This document shows, piece after piece, positions 10,825 through 21,758 of a DNA stretch of 64,000 nt; position 1 is the first letter of the stretch; every line of letters begins with the position of its first letter. Under the pieces are notes generated by a model. The model was not told the origin of the DNA. It did not search any database and was given only the letters and a program-made list of their open reading frames with translations. The stretch comes from Schizochytrium sp. CCTCC M209059 (Eukaryota; Sar; Bigyra; Thraustochytrida; Thraustochytriidae): positions 5,194 through 69,193 of the forward strand of contig KN805403.1 of the NCBI GenBank assembly GCA_000818945.1. Reading direction: 5' to 3'. Both the position numbers and the translations under genes were made by a program.

Positions 10825-12273
10825 TTAGCTTTGAGCGAGCGCAAGGTTTTCGAAGCGGCTTTGCGCGCGAGGTGTCTCGTCAGAGATTTCAATGGGTTCG
10901 AGATCATCCATTGCCCCTGAAAAGTACTGGCGCTCTCGCGCCTCCGTGGGACCCTCGGGCATTTGAGAGTTATACATGAGCACACCACCAACAATGACGA
11001 GTAAAGCAAGCACATAGAGGGGCGCAATGGCGTCATGGAAGATGAGATGGCCCGCGAAGACGGCCCAGACGTCCGAACTCAGCAGCGAGATGTTGAGAAA
11101 TGCTGCATCAAAGGTCTCGAGGAACTTGGAAATAGAACTGTACATGCCAAAGAGACAAACGACGTAGCCCAGTATAAAGGTCCAAACTTTTGCTGGCCAC
11201 GTATGCGCAGCGCTCAAGGTTTCGTGCTCTGTGGCCGCGACCTGGATTCCCGCGAAAAAGCAACCAAATGAACCCAAGAGAAACAGGTACTCGATGCGAT
11301 CGTGACGCTTTACCATGACTTCTTGGGCTACATTGCTCACAGCATAGCACGAGGCTGCGAGGACGACGAGCGCGTCGCCAAGCGCTGGATTCGAGCCACG
11401 CGTTTCTGACTCGGACCCGAGACCGAGGTCGATCAAGACGACCATGCTAAGGCCGCAGAGACACATGAGGACGCCAGCGAAATTGCGTCTTCCGTATGTG
11501 ACACGCAGGAAAAGTCTGCTGAGGACCATGACGACCGGGATGGAAAAACAATCCAACAGTGTTGCGCTCGCGATCGTCGTGTATCTGTACGCGAGAACAG
11601 CGAGAAAGTTTCCCTGGACATCCGCCAGCGCGATGAGCGCGTAGACGTACCAGGGCGCAGCAAGGCTCGCTTCATGCTTTTGCTCAAGGATGGTGTCACC
11701 TTCGACGTCCTGAAGCCTCGAGTCCGCCCCGGGGCCAACACGGAACTGCGCTGCTAGCTCCTGCTCGCGTCGTTTTCGCCTCGCCCTCCGGAACCAGAAC
11801 GCCCCGTATATCGTAGCCAAGGCAGCGTACATGATAAAGTTTTGCAGGCCGGGCACGCTCACGTCAGCGCTGCGGAAGAGGGCCTCGGAAAAGACACCGG
11901 TCCCCGTGAGCAGCAGCGAGAGCAACTGCCCAAGGACCACGCCGTGCCACTTGCGCCAGCAGGTCCTGCATCCTCCTCCAATTTGTCTACAACCACTGCT
12001 ACCAACACCATGCCCGCAGGACTGTCTCCGCCGCCGTAGCGCGCCCTCTTCGCGCTCTGCGTCTGTCTCGCTGTGCGCCCCGCGCAAGGGGCCCTGGGCC
12101 ACGCCCTGCTGCTGCTGCTGCTGCTGCTGCTGCACCTGCTGCTGCTGCTGCTGCTCTCGCAAGGGTCGCGCAGACGTCCCCGTCATCATCCTCGCCGCCT
12201 CGGCTCCCGCCCCGCTCTCCGCGCCGCCCTCCGCGCCCTCCCCGCCCGCGCGCACGAGGCTCGCCAGCTCCAT
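10825..12273 (-). CDS. SLC35F1/F2-type membrane transporter
   Basis: About 482 residues if started at the ATG at 12273. After a low-complexity N-terminus with two Gln runs there are about ten hydrophobic helices of the drug/metabolite transporter fold, including the segments LADVQGNFLAVLAYRYTT and LLDCFSIPVVMVLSRLFL, which are characteristic of the SLC35F1/F2/F6 group. It ends with a short polar tail. SLC35F proteins are endomembrane or plasma-membrane carriers of poorly known substrate. The reading frame continues upstream into the N gap, but that part is an artefact of reading through Ns; the N-terminus is therefore the least certain part. The gene converges on the GDSL esterase with a 120-bp spacer. 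Confidence 0.85.
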   Translation of the reverse strand: MELASLVRAGGEGAEGGAESGAGAEAARMMTGTSARPLREQQQQQQVQQQQQQQQQGVAQGPLRGAHSETDAEREEGALRRRRQSCGHGVGSSGCRQIGGGCRTCWRKWHGVVLGQLLSLLLTGTGVFSEALFRSADVSVPGLQNFIMYAALATIYGAFWFRRARRKRREQELAAQFRVGPGADSRLQDVEGDTILEQKHEASLAAPWYVYALIALADVQGNFLAVLAYRYTTIASATLLDCFSIPVVMVLSRLFLRVTYGRRNFAGVLMCLCGLSMVVLIDLGLGSESETRGSNPALGDALVVLAASCYAVSNVAQEVMVKRHDRIEYLFLLGSFGCFFAGIQVAATEHETLSAAHTWPAKVWTFILGYVVCLFGMYSSISKFLETFDAAFLNISLLSSDVWAVFAGHLIFHDAIAPLYVLALLVIVGGVLMYNSQMPEGPTEARERQYFSGAMDDLEPIEISDETPRAQSRFENLALAQS

Positions 12274-12374
12274 GGTTCTGCCGCGCTCGCCATCCTCTCC
12301 AGACCTCGCCAGTATACACCACACATGCCACTCGTCCCGCCAAGGGTCCCCGCCAGGGTCCCCGCGCACACCGG

Positions 12375-12747
12375 NNNNNNNNNNNNNNNNNNNNNNNNNN
12401 NNNNNNNNNNNNNNNNNNNNNNNNNNNNNNNNNNNNNNNNNNNNNNNNNNNNNNNNNNNNNNNNNNNNNNNNNNNNNNNNNNNNNNNNNNNNNNNNNNNN
12501 NNNNNNNNNNNNNNNNNNNNNNNNNNNNNNNNNNNNNNNNNNNNNNNNNNNNNNNNNNNNNNNNNNNNNNNNNNNNNNNNNNNNNNNNNNNNNNNNNNNN
12601 NNNNNNNNNNNNNNNNNNNNNNNNNNNNNNNNNNNNNNNNNNNNNNNNNNNNNNNNNNNNNNNNNNNNNNNNNNNNNNNNNNNNNNNNNNNNNNNNNNNN
12701 NNNNNNNNNNNNNNNNNNNNNNNNNNNNNNNNNNNNNNNNNNNNNNN
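12375..12747. other. Assembly gap (373 N)
   Basis: Run of 373 N. The true length is unknown. It falls in the GC-rich region between the minus-strand SLC35F gene and the plus-strand partial gene, so it probably hides their 5' ends. Confidence 0.99.
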
Positions 12748-13065
12748 CTGCAGCGGGCGCTGGCGGCGGCGCCCGCTGCGCACGGCGCGCTGGCGAGGGG
12801 CGAGGCCGCGCGGCGCGCGCTGGGGAGCGGCGACTTCGAGCTGGCCGCCTTCAGGAGGCACGCGCAGGGGGACGTCGGGGAGACCACCGTCGTCGTGCGC
12901 AAGACGCAGCAACGTGGCCAGCAGCAACGTGGCCAGCACATGCTGCTGATGCAGGGCCAGCCGCGTAGTCTGGCGTGGGACGCGGCGTCGGGCCAGGTCG
13001 ACCGCTGCGAAGTCGTCGATTCCGACCTCGAACACCGTCAGATGATCCTCGACGCCTTCTCCTGA
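12748..13065 (+). CDS. C-terminal part of an unknown gene, 5' end in assembly gap
   Basis: About 105 codons open from the gap to a TGA at 13063-13065. The end of the chain (RCEVVDSDLEHRQMILDAF) and the strong GC bias at third positions look like real coding sequence, more so than the overlapping minus frames. It contains a 15-bp direct repeat (CAACGTGGCCAGCAG, near 12908-12937). No domain recognised. It would be divergent from the SLC35F gene. Confidence 0.45.
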   Translation: MQRALAAAPAAHGALARGEAARRALGSGDFELAAFRRHAQGDVGETTVVVRKTQQRGQQQRGQHMLLMQGQPRSLAWDAASGQVDRCEVVDSDLEHRQMILDAFS

Positions 13066-13385
13066 TCAAAGTGATGGAGAGGTCACCGAGAGCCACGGAG
13101 CCTTTATTTGCAGCTGAGCAGCTGTCGGAAAAACATGTACACGTACGAGCACGGGTTTCCGGCTTTCAGGCTCGGAGGATGATCGCCACCAGACTGTCTG
13201 ACAAACGGCAGACAGACAAACAGGCAGACAAGACAGACAGAGAGACCTTCATTATTATTATGCAAGACGAGAGTCACAATCGAGCCGAAAACATCCGAAA
13301 ATAACCACGTAAACCACCAATCAATCTATTATGGATTTCATTTCCTCAATCAAACCAGTTCGTTCGAGCCGACATACTCACTCAC
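13066..13385. other. Convergent spacer with CAGACA-type repeats
   Basis: 320 bp between the partial plus-strand gene and the KDM5 stop codon. It contains a degenerate CAGACA/GACAAAC simple repeat at about 13195-13245. No gene seen. Confidence 0.5.
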
Positions 13386-16300
13386 TTACGTTGAACGGTG
13401 CAGGAGTTGCTGCGCAAGCAATGGCATGTTCGCAGCGGCTGCGGCTGCTGCTGCAGCTGCGGCGGCTGAGTCTTTGTTTGAAGTGCCTGCTAAATTCATA
13501 CCGTTCACTTGGTGAGCTCGCAGTTGACTGAGAAGATCGGAAGGATTTACTCCCGCGCCAAGCCCAAGGCCTGCATTGGCCCCAGCACCACCGCTGCCGC
13601 CGCTTCCGCCAAGAATACGATCCATCCCTGGATGCATCATGTTCATCATGGGCCCTCCTCCTTGTTGTCCTCCTACGCCACCACCAAAGAATGGTGGCAA
13701 ATGAGACTGAGGCTGATGCTGGTGCTGGTGCTGGTGCTGGTGCTGATGATGTTGTTGCTGGTGCTGATGATGATGCGGGTGAAATTGCTGTTGGAACCGC
13801 TGCTGCTGTTGCTGCTGCTGTTGCTGCTGCTGTTGAAGCTGTTGAAGCTGCTGTTGTTGCTGAAGCTGTTGCTGCTGATGTTGCTGGATTTGCTGCTGGA
13901 TAAGCTGCAAATCAAGTCCCAGAGGTCCGGGATGATGCGAGGCATGCTGCTGCTGTTGCTGCTGCTGGAATAGCTGTTGGCGATGCTGATCCAGCTGACG
14001 TTGCTCACGCAGCTGCTGCTCCTGCTGCTCTTTGCGGAATTGCTGCAATTGCAACTGTAGCTGCATTTGACGTTTTAGCTCGTCTCGCTGCTGCTGCTGC
14101 TGCTGCTGCTGCTGTTCCTGCTGTTCTTTCTCCTTTTGTTGCTGCTGGTCGGCAAACGAACGAACCAATGCTTTGACAAGCGACATGTCAGCCGCGTCAA
14201 GCGTTGGCAAGCGCTCCATAATGTGCGCGCTCACCGCAGGTGCCTGGAGGAGGCCGATGAGGGCATCACGCGTCCCAGATTGGCATTCCAGCTTCGGTGA
14301 GATGGTTTCTGCGCTCCCAATCTGGTTCGGACGAATCTGAGACTCGATCTTGTCGTCTCGCTTGCCGTGAACGTGCAAATGCCTCAGGAAACGGAGCAAT
14401 AGCTCAAAGAGAATGGTGGCCGCCTCCTGGACACCGAGATCAGGAGGCATGCTCGCATTGGCGAAAAGCATGCGCCAGAGCTCGCGCGAAGATGTCTTGC
14501 CAAGGTCAAGCGACCGTGCGACCTGACGCCACTCCTCCACGCTTTTAATAATGCTCGCGAGACTTCGCTCCTCGGGAACCACTACTTGCAATCTCTTTGC
14601 ACCGTCACGTGCTGTCTGCAAGTTGTTTTCCGTAACGCTGCGAAGCATCACCTGCGTTCCGTGGGTCGTGGTGACGCAAGCCTTGCTGGCAGACTCTGAC
14701 TGAATCGTGCGGACGTGATCGTACGCGGCCAGAAAACCACTTCGACCCTGATCGACGAGATATGGGACATCCTCGCGCTGGCAGCAATCCTGGCAAAAGA
14801 ACCGATGCGAGCTCGAAGCTAGACGCTCCATGGCCTCGTCCCCAAGCCCAATGCAGACACCGTGGAACCATTCACTGCAGTTTTCGCAGCACAACATTTT
14901 CAGGTTAAAGTCGCTCGTTCCAAAGTCGGGCTTTCGACAGGTGCAAAACAAGTTCACCATGGGCTTCTTGCCGCGGCGCAGACAACAAGCTGGACAAAAG
15001 AAGTGCTTCGCCTCTCGCGCTTCGTGTAGAGAGATACCAACGCACAAAGGATGATACCAGTCAGAGCAGTCAGAGCACTGCACCATGGGGTCGTTGGCAC
15101 CGTGGTCCTTTTGACAGTAGCAATATTTACCCTCCTTTCGCGGCGGCTTGTCCAGCACCTTACCATCGTAGATGCATGTCGGGCAGTGGAACTTACCAAT
15201 CTCTTGGACCCGTTCTTGGGTCGTCGCAAGACAGTGCGGATGGTACCACTCCTCGCAAGAATCGCATGCAAACATGAACACGTTCGGCAGATCCGGCTTC
15301 CGGCATACGCAATAGAGCTTGGTCTTACTCGTGCCACGGCGCTGGGCCTTGTCGCCATCACCGCGAACTTGGTGTGCTAGTGCTTCCTGGTCTATGCTAG
15401 CATAGGCTCCGCGGAGCACGGCCCGCAAAACCTCACGATCTTCGACCGTTCCCGACTTTGCATGCTCCTCAAGTTCCGACGGCTGAAGGGACTTCCACAA
15501 GAGAAGATGGTCAGAACAGTGCTGCCGCCACGCCCGCACCGCTGCGATGTAGCACGATATCTCGCGCATATCTTGAAAGTTGGCCTCCAGAATACCGAGC
15601 GCCTTGCCGTCCTCGATAAACTTAAGCAGCTGCGCTTCGCGCCAGCGATCACCACTGTTTGGGGCGTCCATCCGCTCAACAAGAGCGCGCGCGTCTTGAA
15701 GCCAAATGTTGATCTTGTCCATGGCTGCGCGCATCTCGGCCTCCATCTCGCGAGAAGGCTTGAACATGAGCTCGGCAAGACTTGCATCAAGACATATCAT
15801 TTCCATTGCATTCGTCGCCTCCTTGCTTTGCCGCAGGTAGCGCTTCTCCCATTCCACCACCATGTTGACGCGTTTCTTGAACGTCTCTGCAATCGGGTGC
15901 GCTTCCATCGCGGGTGAGAGGGGAGGCTTAGCGTCCAAGTGTTTTTTGGCATCGCGCGAGGCTGCCCGCGGCTCGCGCTCCACCAGAGACTTGGCGCCTT
16001 GCAGCCATTTGCAGGCTTCGGCAAGAGCCACGGCTTCCTCGGCCTCAGGGCTTACGCGGACTCGAATATTCTGCGCAAGATTCTCCTTGGCATCCAACAA
16101 TGCCGAGGCGGCGGCTTCATTGAGCGGATCACTCGCCAGCGCTTCTTTGAGCAGAAGTGCATTCCTCTCCCAGTCAAGAGCAGCTTGTGCGCGACTTGCC
16201 AGGGCCGCCACTTCGGGTATGCGGGAACTTGGGCCCCCGAACTTGGACACGAGAGTTTCGACGTCTTTATGCATTGGCCACGTCGACGAGTTTGACCGCG

Positions 16301-19300
16301 ACGCAGCCAGCATTTGCGCCGCATCGCGACGAAGCGATTGCAGAGCCTTGCCGGAGGCCTTGAGGGCCTCCAGCTCGGCGCACTTGCCAATATTCAACTC
16401 CTTGGCTGCGTCCAGTAGCATTTGTGAAGCCTCCGCCCCCGACTCACCCTTGGTTTGCAAAGTCTGCAAAACAGCAACCGCTCCGGGCGCAAGCGTGTAC
16501 TCTGTCGAAACCATACGCGCCTCGCTTCGCCCATTCATCTCGCATAGCTCCATAAGACTGTCGTGCGGAAGCCGATTCAGGTCCGCGAGCGCGACGCCCG
16601 CGGCGGCCTCCTCGGGGAGATACTCAGTCCACACAGCCTGTCGCCACTTGTTGAGCGCCGTCAAACGCTCCGTCAGCTGATCGAGCGTGTCCTCGAGTCT
16701 TGACCACGGCACAATGTGTAAGACCTCAAACGTGCTAGGATCCTTGGCTTCCAGCGCGTGCAAAAGACAAAAAGCAGTCGGTTTCTGGCCGCGCGCCAAG
16801 GGCTCTGCAACGTCCGCTCGACGCACCACCACAGAGAGAGTGCAGAAACGGCGACACACCTTGCACTGCAGCTGGGCATCACCGCCGTTTGCGCCGCCCA
16901 TACGCGACATGACTGTCGAATTTTCGGCGCGCTCGCGGCCATCAATGACACGATTGGAGACGCGGCTCTTCTGTTGGACCGTTTCCGCCGTCGCAGACGC
17001 CGGTCGCTGTACAGCCGTGGACATGCGGGACATGGGCCCTGCTGCGCCCGCCGCGCCCTGCTGCTTTCGAGCGCTCAGCCGCGCCTGCACCAAGTGTTGC
17101 GGTTCTTCAGAGATGACCGTCATGCCAGCATTTTCGCAGCGCTGACGCAGATCGAACTCAGCATGCACAAGCTGCGCCAGAGAGGGGTACAACTTGCGAG
17201 CGAGAGCAAACGCCTCGTTGTCCTGTGATTTATCCCCCACATCCGTGGCCCCTGCGGCGGCTCGAGTCGCCAGCGAAAGCAGTAGTGTGCTATGCGCAAT
17301 GACCGGATTTTTGTTCAGTGCAATGTACCGCTCCACGCAGGCGTCACCAAATGGGAGCCAGCGCGGCGTAGCAAAGTTCACCGCCTCGGCGCAGTTGATG
17401 CCATGATTAAACCCACCATGATAGGCCTGCGGGAAAGTGAGAACAAAGTCGCCCGGGCGCTGAATCAAATGATAGACAGGTGCTCCTGCCTGGGCGACCT
17501 CGCCAGGATTGAATTGCGTAACAATACCTGTCAACACATCAGGACGCGCCGAAAAGAGATCTGGGGTCAGCTGTCGCGCTGCGTCCTCAAATTTAGCGGC
17601 TCCAGAAGACGGAACGCCATACCAGGTTTTGGGCGCGCCCCAGTGGTGGTAGTTGATGGACGCAAAGTAGTGGTCTTCGGTGTGCCAGCAAAACGAGCTG
17701 AAAAACATTCCCATGTACAACCAAGGCACAATGACACCCGTGATATCCTCTCCAACATATTGCAACAGAGATCCCGGGAGCTTGGGAAAGTTGTTCAGGT
17801 TCCATGGATCGTTGCGGTACTTGCTAATTTCGGTTGGAGGAATTGGAGGGTCCATGTAGGGTGTCGGGCGGTCTGGGGTCGGGAATCCCGACCCAAATGT
17901 GCCCGTGTCGAGGTCGCTGCCGTAGGAGACCTTGAGATCTGTAAGATTCATGTCGGTCCGCGCCGTTTCGGAAATAAGACGCCAATACTCCTTTTCGAGA
18001 GCCTCATCGCCAGCAGGGGTCCCGGCCTTTGCCAAGGCTTCGGCTACAAACGACGCGGGCGATTCTTTTGCGCGGTTGAGATACTTTTCCTGGAACGCAG
18101 TGCCCATTTCCTCGTACTCGGGGATGCTATAGGTTTGTCCTTCGCCAAAACCAAAGGAAGCAATTCGTTTCGGCACCCCGGACTTTTTCGCTTTGTTTGC
18201 TTTCTTTTTTCGCGCTGTCGCATCCATCATCTCGTGATCTCCGTCTTGCTCTTGCTTCACATTCGCTAGTGCCTCGTCCTTGCTCTTTTCTTGAACTTGT
18301 TGTTGTTCCTTTTCTTTTTCTTCTTCCTCGTCACCGTCTTCATCTTCATCTTCATCATCGTCGTCTTCCATGCAAACGGAGCAGAACCAATCTCCCGAGG
18401 GAATTTGACGTAGCGCAGGCTGCAAACAGTTGGCGTGGTAGCCATAGTTGCAACCATCGCAAAGGAGCATTGTTGCCGGACTGTCGGCACGAGTGCAAAT
18501 TTGACAAATGCCCTCAAGCGCAGCTTCGCGGGCCAGCATGCGGCTCGAACCGGAAGCGAGAAGCATGAGAAGAGTTTCGCGATCCACAATGTCCTCGTGC
18601 GACAGGGTGCGAGCCCCGTCTTCGTAAGTGTACCGTACCTTGAAAGATTCTGCGTCTGGGGTCTTTTGAATCATGAGCAGGGCGTTCTCTTCGACCTGCT
18701 CGCGATTTGTATGGTCAAAATTGGGAACGTCTTTCGAGCCAAGAAGACCCTCCATGACCTGGCCCACCAGGCAGTCTCGAATGTCAGGAAAGTACTTGTA
18801 AAACATTGCGCCCAAGACGATATCTGGGTCCCCGCGTGGTGTCAGACGCTGGCAGAGCCGAGGCTTCTTGACGCGAATCGTTCGTGTGCGTTCGGCACTA
18901 CGCCGAATCAGAGTTTCGACTTTGGGAGCTCGGCCACGGCGCTTCTTGCGGATTGGCTCACCGTCCTTGCCGAGAATGGTGCCAGTCGTGACGCTTGCGT
19001 CCGGTACAAAGTGAACTTCCACGTCTTCATGTGCAAAGGTCGGCTCATCAGCAGTAGTTGCCTCGTGAGTCGCTTTCCGGATAGCAAAGTACGCGGCATT
19101 ATCGCCAGCCTGGCCCGCGCGTGCACCTTCGATACCTCGTGCCGTAGCCCGCAGTGCACGCGCAAGGAGGGCCTCCACATTATCGCCGTCAGAATCAAAG
19201 ACCGGGAAAGTGGAGATGCTCTTTGTCGTCGTCGCCGCCGCCGCCGTCGTCGTCTCTTCCTCCTTGATTTTTTCCTTTGACCCGGTCTCCCCCGTCTCCT

Positions 19301-19946
19301 CTTCCTCTTCCTCTTCATCTTCGTCGTCTTGCAGAAGCAAAAAGGGAAGAATGTAGCGCTCATAGGCGTTGGCAAGAGTTTGATGGAGCGGCTCCTTTCC
19401 CGACGGAACCGTCAGATCATCCGACTTGAGCGCGCCCTCGTTGGTGGATGCAAGTGCCCCGCCGGTCTCCGACTTGAGACTTGTCGGAGGGAACATTGCG
19501 AGCGTGACCTTGCGCCAAAAGGCGTTACGAGCTGCCGTGTTAGCGAGTTTTGCAAGCTCCGGGGCCCCGCCGAGGTCTTCGACGGCGCGGTACAGCTTGA
19601 AGAGTCGTAGAGGCTCCTCTCCGCTTGCTTTGAGGACGCTGGGCACGGTGGGCAAAGGTCGGTCACCCATGGGCGCGCCGCGCTTGAAATGAAACTTGCG
19701 GACATCTATGAGAAATTCGCGCTCCACGCGCGCGACTCCGTCCACCTTTGTCAGGTTTTGCACACGCGTGTGGAAGCGAAATTGTGCAGGGTCAACAGCA
19801 AAGAAGGGTTTCCACCCTTGCGGCGGCACGATTTTGCAAATGCCGGCCTGCTCGGCTTCGTCTCGGATCGACGCGATGAACTTCATCGGATTCTGGAACT
19901 CCTCCGGAGACGGGTAGTACACAGGGGCCTCTTTAACGAGCTCCAT
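13386..19946 (-). CDS. KDM5: KDM5/JARID1-type histone H3K4 demethylase
   Basis: A 2,186-residue Fe(II)/2-oxoglutarate dioxygenase expected to demethylate H3K4me3/me2 in the nucleus. Domains in order: JmjN (about 7-50), ARID-like (about 77-155), PHD1 (about 478-525), JmjC with iron ligands H755, E757 (HTEDH) and H848 (NHG), C5HC2 zinc finger (about 1025-1075), PLU-1 helical region, then three consecutive PHD fingers (about 1546-1600, 1604-1655, 1662-1726), and a C-terminal Gln/His-rich tail (about 1930-2085) ending in an Ala run. All catalytic ligands are present, so it should be active. Animal and plant homologues are usually 1,500-1,800 residues; the excess is the acidic/low-complexity inserts and the Gln-rich tail. 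The whole 6.5-kb gene is one exon. Confidence 0.96.
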   Translation of the reverse strand: MELVKEAPVYYPSPEEFQNPMKFIASIRDEAEQAGICKIVPPQGWKPFFAVDPAQFRFHTRVQNLTKVDGVARVEREFLIDVRKFHFKRGAPMGDRPLPTVPSVLKASGEEPLRLFKLYRAVEDLGGAPELAKLANTAARNAFWRKVTLAMFPPTSLKSETGGALASTNEGALKSDDLTVPSGKEPLHQTLANAYERYILPFLLLQDDEDEEEEEEETGETGSKEKIKEEETTTAAAATTTKSISTFPVFDSDGDNVEALLARALRATARGIEGARAGQAGDNAAYFAIRKATHEATTADEPTFAHEDVEVHFVPDASVTTGTILGKDGEPIRKKRRGRAPKVETLIRRSAERTRTIRVKKPRLCQRLTPRGDPDIVLGAMFYKYFPDIRDCLVGQVMEGLLGSKDVPNFDHTNREQVEENALLMIQKTPDAESFKVRYTYEDGARTLSHEDIVDRETLLMLLASGSSRMLAREAALEGICQICTRADSPATMLLCDGCNYGYHANCLQPALRQIPSGDWFCSVCMEDDDDEDEDEDGDEEEEKEKEQQQVQEKSKDEALANVKQEQDGDHEMMDATARKKKANKAKKSGVPKRIASFGFGEGQTYSIPEYEEMGTAFQEKYLNRAKESPASFVAEALAKAGTPAGDEALEKEYWRLISETARTDMNLTDLKVSYGSDLDTGTFGSGFPTPDRPTPYMDPPIPPTEISKYRNDPWNLNNFPKLPGSLLQYVGEDITGVIVPWLYMGMFFSSFCWHTEDHYFASINYHHWGAPKTWYGVPSSGAAKFEDAARQLTPDLFSARPDVLTGIVTQFNPGEVAQAGAPVYHLIQRPGDFVLTFPQAYHGGFNHGINCAEAVNFATPRWLPFGDACVERYIALNKNPVIAHSTLLLSLATRAAAGATDVGDKSQDNEAFALARKLYPSLAQLVHAEFDLRQRCENAGMTVISEEPQHLVQARLSARKQQGAAGAAGPMSRMSTAVQRPASATAETVQQKSRVSNRVIDGRERAENSTVMSRMGGANGGDAQLQCKVCRRFCTLSVVVRRADVAEPLARGQKPTAFCLLHALEAKDPSTFEVLHIVPWSRLEDTLDQLTERLTALNKWRQAVWTEYLPEEAAAGVALADLNRLPHDSLMELCEMNGRSEARMVSTEYTLAPGAVAVLQTLQTKGESGAEASQMLLDAAKELNIGKCAELEALKASGKALQSLRRDAAQMLAASRSNSSTWPMHKDVETLVSKFGGPSSRIPEVAALASRAQAALDWERNALLLKEALASDPLNEAAASALLDAKENLAQNIRVRVSPEAEEAVALAEACKWLQGAKSLVEREPRAASRDAKKHLDAKPPLSPAMEAHPIAETFKKRVNMVVEWEKRYLRQSKEATNAMEMICLDASLAELMFKPSREMEAEMRAAMDKINIWLQDARALVERMDAPNSGDRWREAQLLKFIEDGKALGILEANFQDMREISCYIAAVRAWRQHCSDHLLLWKSLQPSELEEHAKSGTVEDREVLRAVLRGAYASIDQEALAHQVRGDGDKAQRRGTSKTKLYCVCRKPDLPNVFMFACDSCEEWYHPHCLATTQERVQEIGKFHCPTCIYDGKVLDKPPRKEGKYCYCQKDHGANDPMVQCSDCSDWYHPLCVGISLHEAREAKHFFCPACCLRRGKKPMVNLFCTCRKPDFGTSDFNLKMLCCENCSEWFHGVCIGLGDEAMERLASSSHRFFCQDCCQREDVPYLVDQGRSGFLAAYDHVRTIQSESASKACVTTTHGTQVMLRSVTENNLQTARDGAKRLQVVVPEERSLASIIKSVEEWRQVARSLDLGKTSSRELWRMLFANASMPPDLGVQEAATILFELLLRFLRHLHVHGKRDDKIESQIRPNQIGSAETISPKLECQSGTRDALIGLLQAPAVSAHIMERLPTLDAADMSLVKALVRSFADQQQQKEKEQQEQQQQQQQQQRDELKRQMQLQLQLQQFRKEQQEQQLREQRQLDQHRQQLFQQQQQQQHASHHPGPLGLDLQLIQQQIQQHQQQQLQQQQQLQQLQQQQQQQQQQQQRFQQQFHPHHHQHQQQHHQHQHQHQHQHQPQSHLPPFFGGGVGGQQGGGPMMNMMHPGMDRILGGSGGSGGAGANAGLGLGAGVNPSDLLSQLRAHQVNGMNLAGTSNKDSAAAAAAAAAAAANMPLLAQQLLHRST

Positions 19947-21758
19947 GGTCTTCGTCTTTCCCGCCAGGTTCGCCGCGCCTGCACTGCTCCGCGCTCCTCC
20001 TCCTCCTCCTCCTCCTCCTCGTCGCCGCCGCGCGGCCGGGCGCTGCTGACCGGCGCGCGGTCGTCAGCGACGCTGGCGCGGTCCCTTAAAAGGACGGCGA
20101 CGAAGACGACGAGATTGACGACAAGCACAATACGGACGCCGACGAAATTTGCCTCGCGGCGCCGGGCGGTGTAAATTACGAGGGTCTGCGCCCGCGAAGG
20201 CTGCGCGCGATTGAGACCGCGACGGAGACCAATACGAGCGAGCGAGCGAGCGAGCGAGCGAGATCAAGAGAGAGAGAGAGAAAATTGGAGAGTCCGCGCC
20301 GCGGAGATGGCGTCGGGTTTTCAAACCACCCAAGCAAAGACGAGCGAGCGGATACCGCGCGCGCGCCAGGCGCCAATTTTATTTTATTTTCACAGGCCGA
20401 GCGTCTGCCGCGCGCCCGCCGCGCCCCCGCCCCTTTCGCGCGCGCCGCGGATCGCTCTAGCCCCCGCGCAGCCACCGCGGAGCGTCGGGATGGGAGAGCG
20501 AATTGGTGCCGCCGACTTGAAATCATCGAGCTCCTCTTTTTCCCGCGCCGCGCCTTGCTCGTATAGGCCATACCGGACCCGGAACCAATCTAAATACTTT
20601 TAGTTTTAAAATGGAGCGAGGTCCGGTCGGGCCTTCCGCGTCACGGAAGGGGGCGGGCTTTGCGAAACGGAAGGAACAGAAAGACCGGACCCAGCAGCGC
20701 TTGGTGTCCGTGGCGCGACGGTGGTGGATAATGAGGCTTTACATTGCGCTGTCTCAAAGAAGGTGAGCGAGGGCGGTGGGGGAAAGCGATGAGGAGGGAA
20801 GCCACAAGAATGGGAACAGCAGAAGCTTTTTGAGGACGGGAAGAAGGGCGTGTATGTACGGGAGAGGAGTCCGCACTATCGAGACGGCATTGGAGGTTTT
20901 CCAAGAAGGAGATGTGAATACATACTACTGCTAGGCTGGCTGGTGATCGATCACCTGAGGACGAAGAAGCGCATCGTGTGTGTAGGTAACCTTTTCGACA
21001 AATGTGGGCAGAGCGATGTTAAAACTACACCTAGCTCTGGTCACGTGGTGGCGTGGTTGAAATATGGCGAAATCAAAGCGATGGTCCGCCGCGGGTCAAC
21101 CCGGCGACCCTCTGGGGACGAGACGCCGCGCCCTCGGACGAAAGAGCCTTCGCATGGCGATTTGCACGCCCTTTGCGCTACTTTCCACCATTCCCAGAGC
21201 ACTCGCGCGTTACCATCACTATTCTCGCTCCTGCTGTCTCGCGTGTGCGCCCGTCACCGCCCCTTGGTTGACATTATCTCCTCACGCACTTTTTCCCCTC
21301 TCCACAACGTACGTATGTCTGCCCCGAGTCCTCGAATTCCAGCTCTTCGTCCCTTCCGCGCCAAAACTCCTCCTGCGCGCAGCACGTTTTTCTCGCGCGC
21401 CCAGCACGCCGTCCCGAGCCCCATCCCGGCGAGCGCGCCGCCGTCTCGGCCGGGGCCGGCGTCCAGCGCGCGGGCTCGAAGGGCCGGCGTCGGTCGCGAT
21501 GCTCAATCTCCGCACGGAGGCCGTCGCATCCGGCCCCACAGTCCAGTTCTGCCTCTTTGAATGACGCGCAACGCAAGGCGCCTCGTCGCTTCATGCTAGG
21601 GACCTGCACGAAGGGCAACTTGAAGAGCGACGAGGCGCAGGACGAGGACCCGGGCAGCGGCGGCAGAACTGGATCGAAGGCGGCGGAGACGGCGGAGGGG
21701 CGCGGCCGGAGGGAGGGGGGGAGGGAGGCAGGCGGCGGCGGGAGAAGGCGCGCGGAGC
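19947..21758. other. Divergent intergenic region, GC-rich
   Basis: About 1.8 kb between the KDM5 start (minus) and the next plus-strand gene. It contains a CTC-rich run, a GAGC/GA array (20234-20282) and scattered GC-rich islands. Long open frames here are in overlapping, compositionally biased sequence and have no recognisable domain. Likely promoters and 5' UTRs of the flanking genes. Confidence 0.5.
20234..20282. repeat. GAGC tetranucleotide array followed by GA repeat
   Basis: About seven copies of GAGC/CGAG (20234-20263) followed by AGAGAGAG. It lies upstream of KDM5, in a likely promoter or 5' UTR. Confidence 0.8.

Noticed and set aside
10825..13065. Long open frames spanning the 373-N gap on both strands
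   Set aside because: They exist only because Ns contain no stops. Only the SLC35F part and the downstream plus-strand tail are kept.
20850..21560. 236-codon plus-strand ORF
   Set aside because: Weak third-position bias, no domain, non-conserved-looking composition; likely upstream non-coding sequence.
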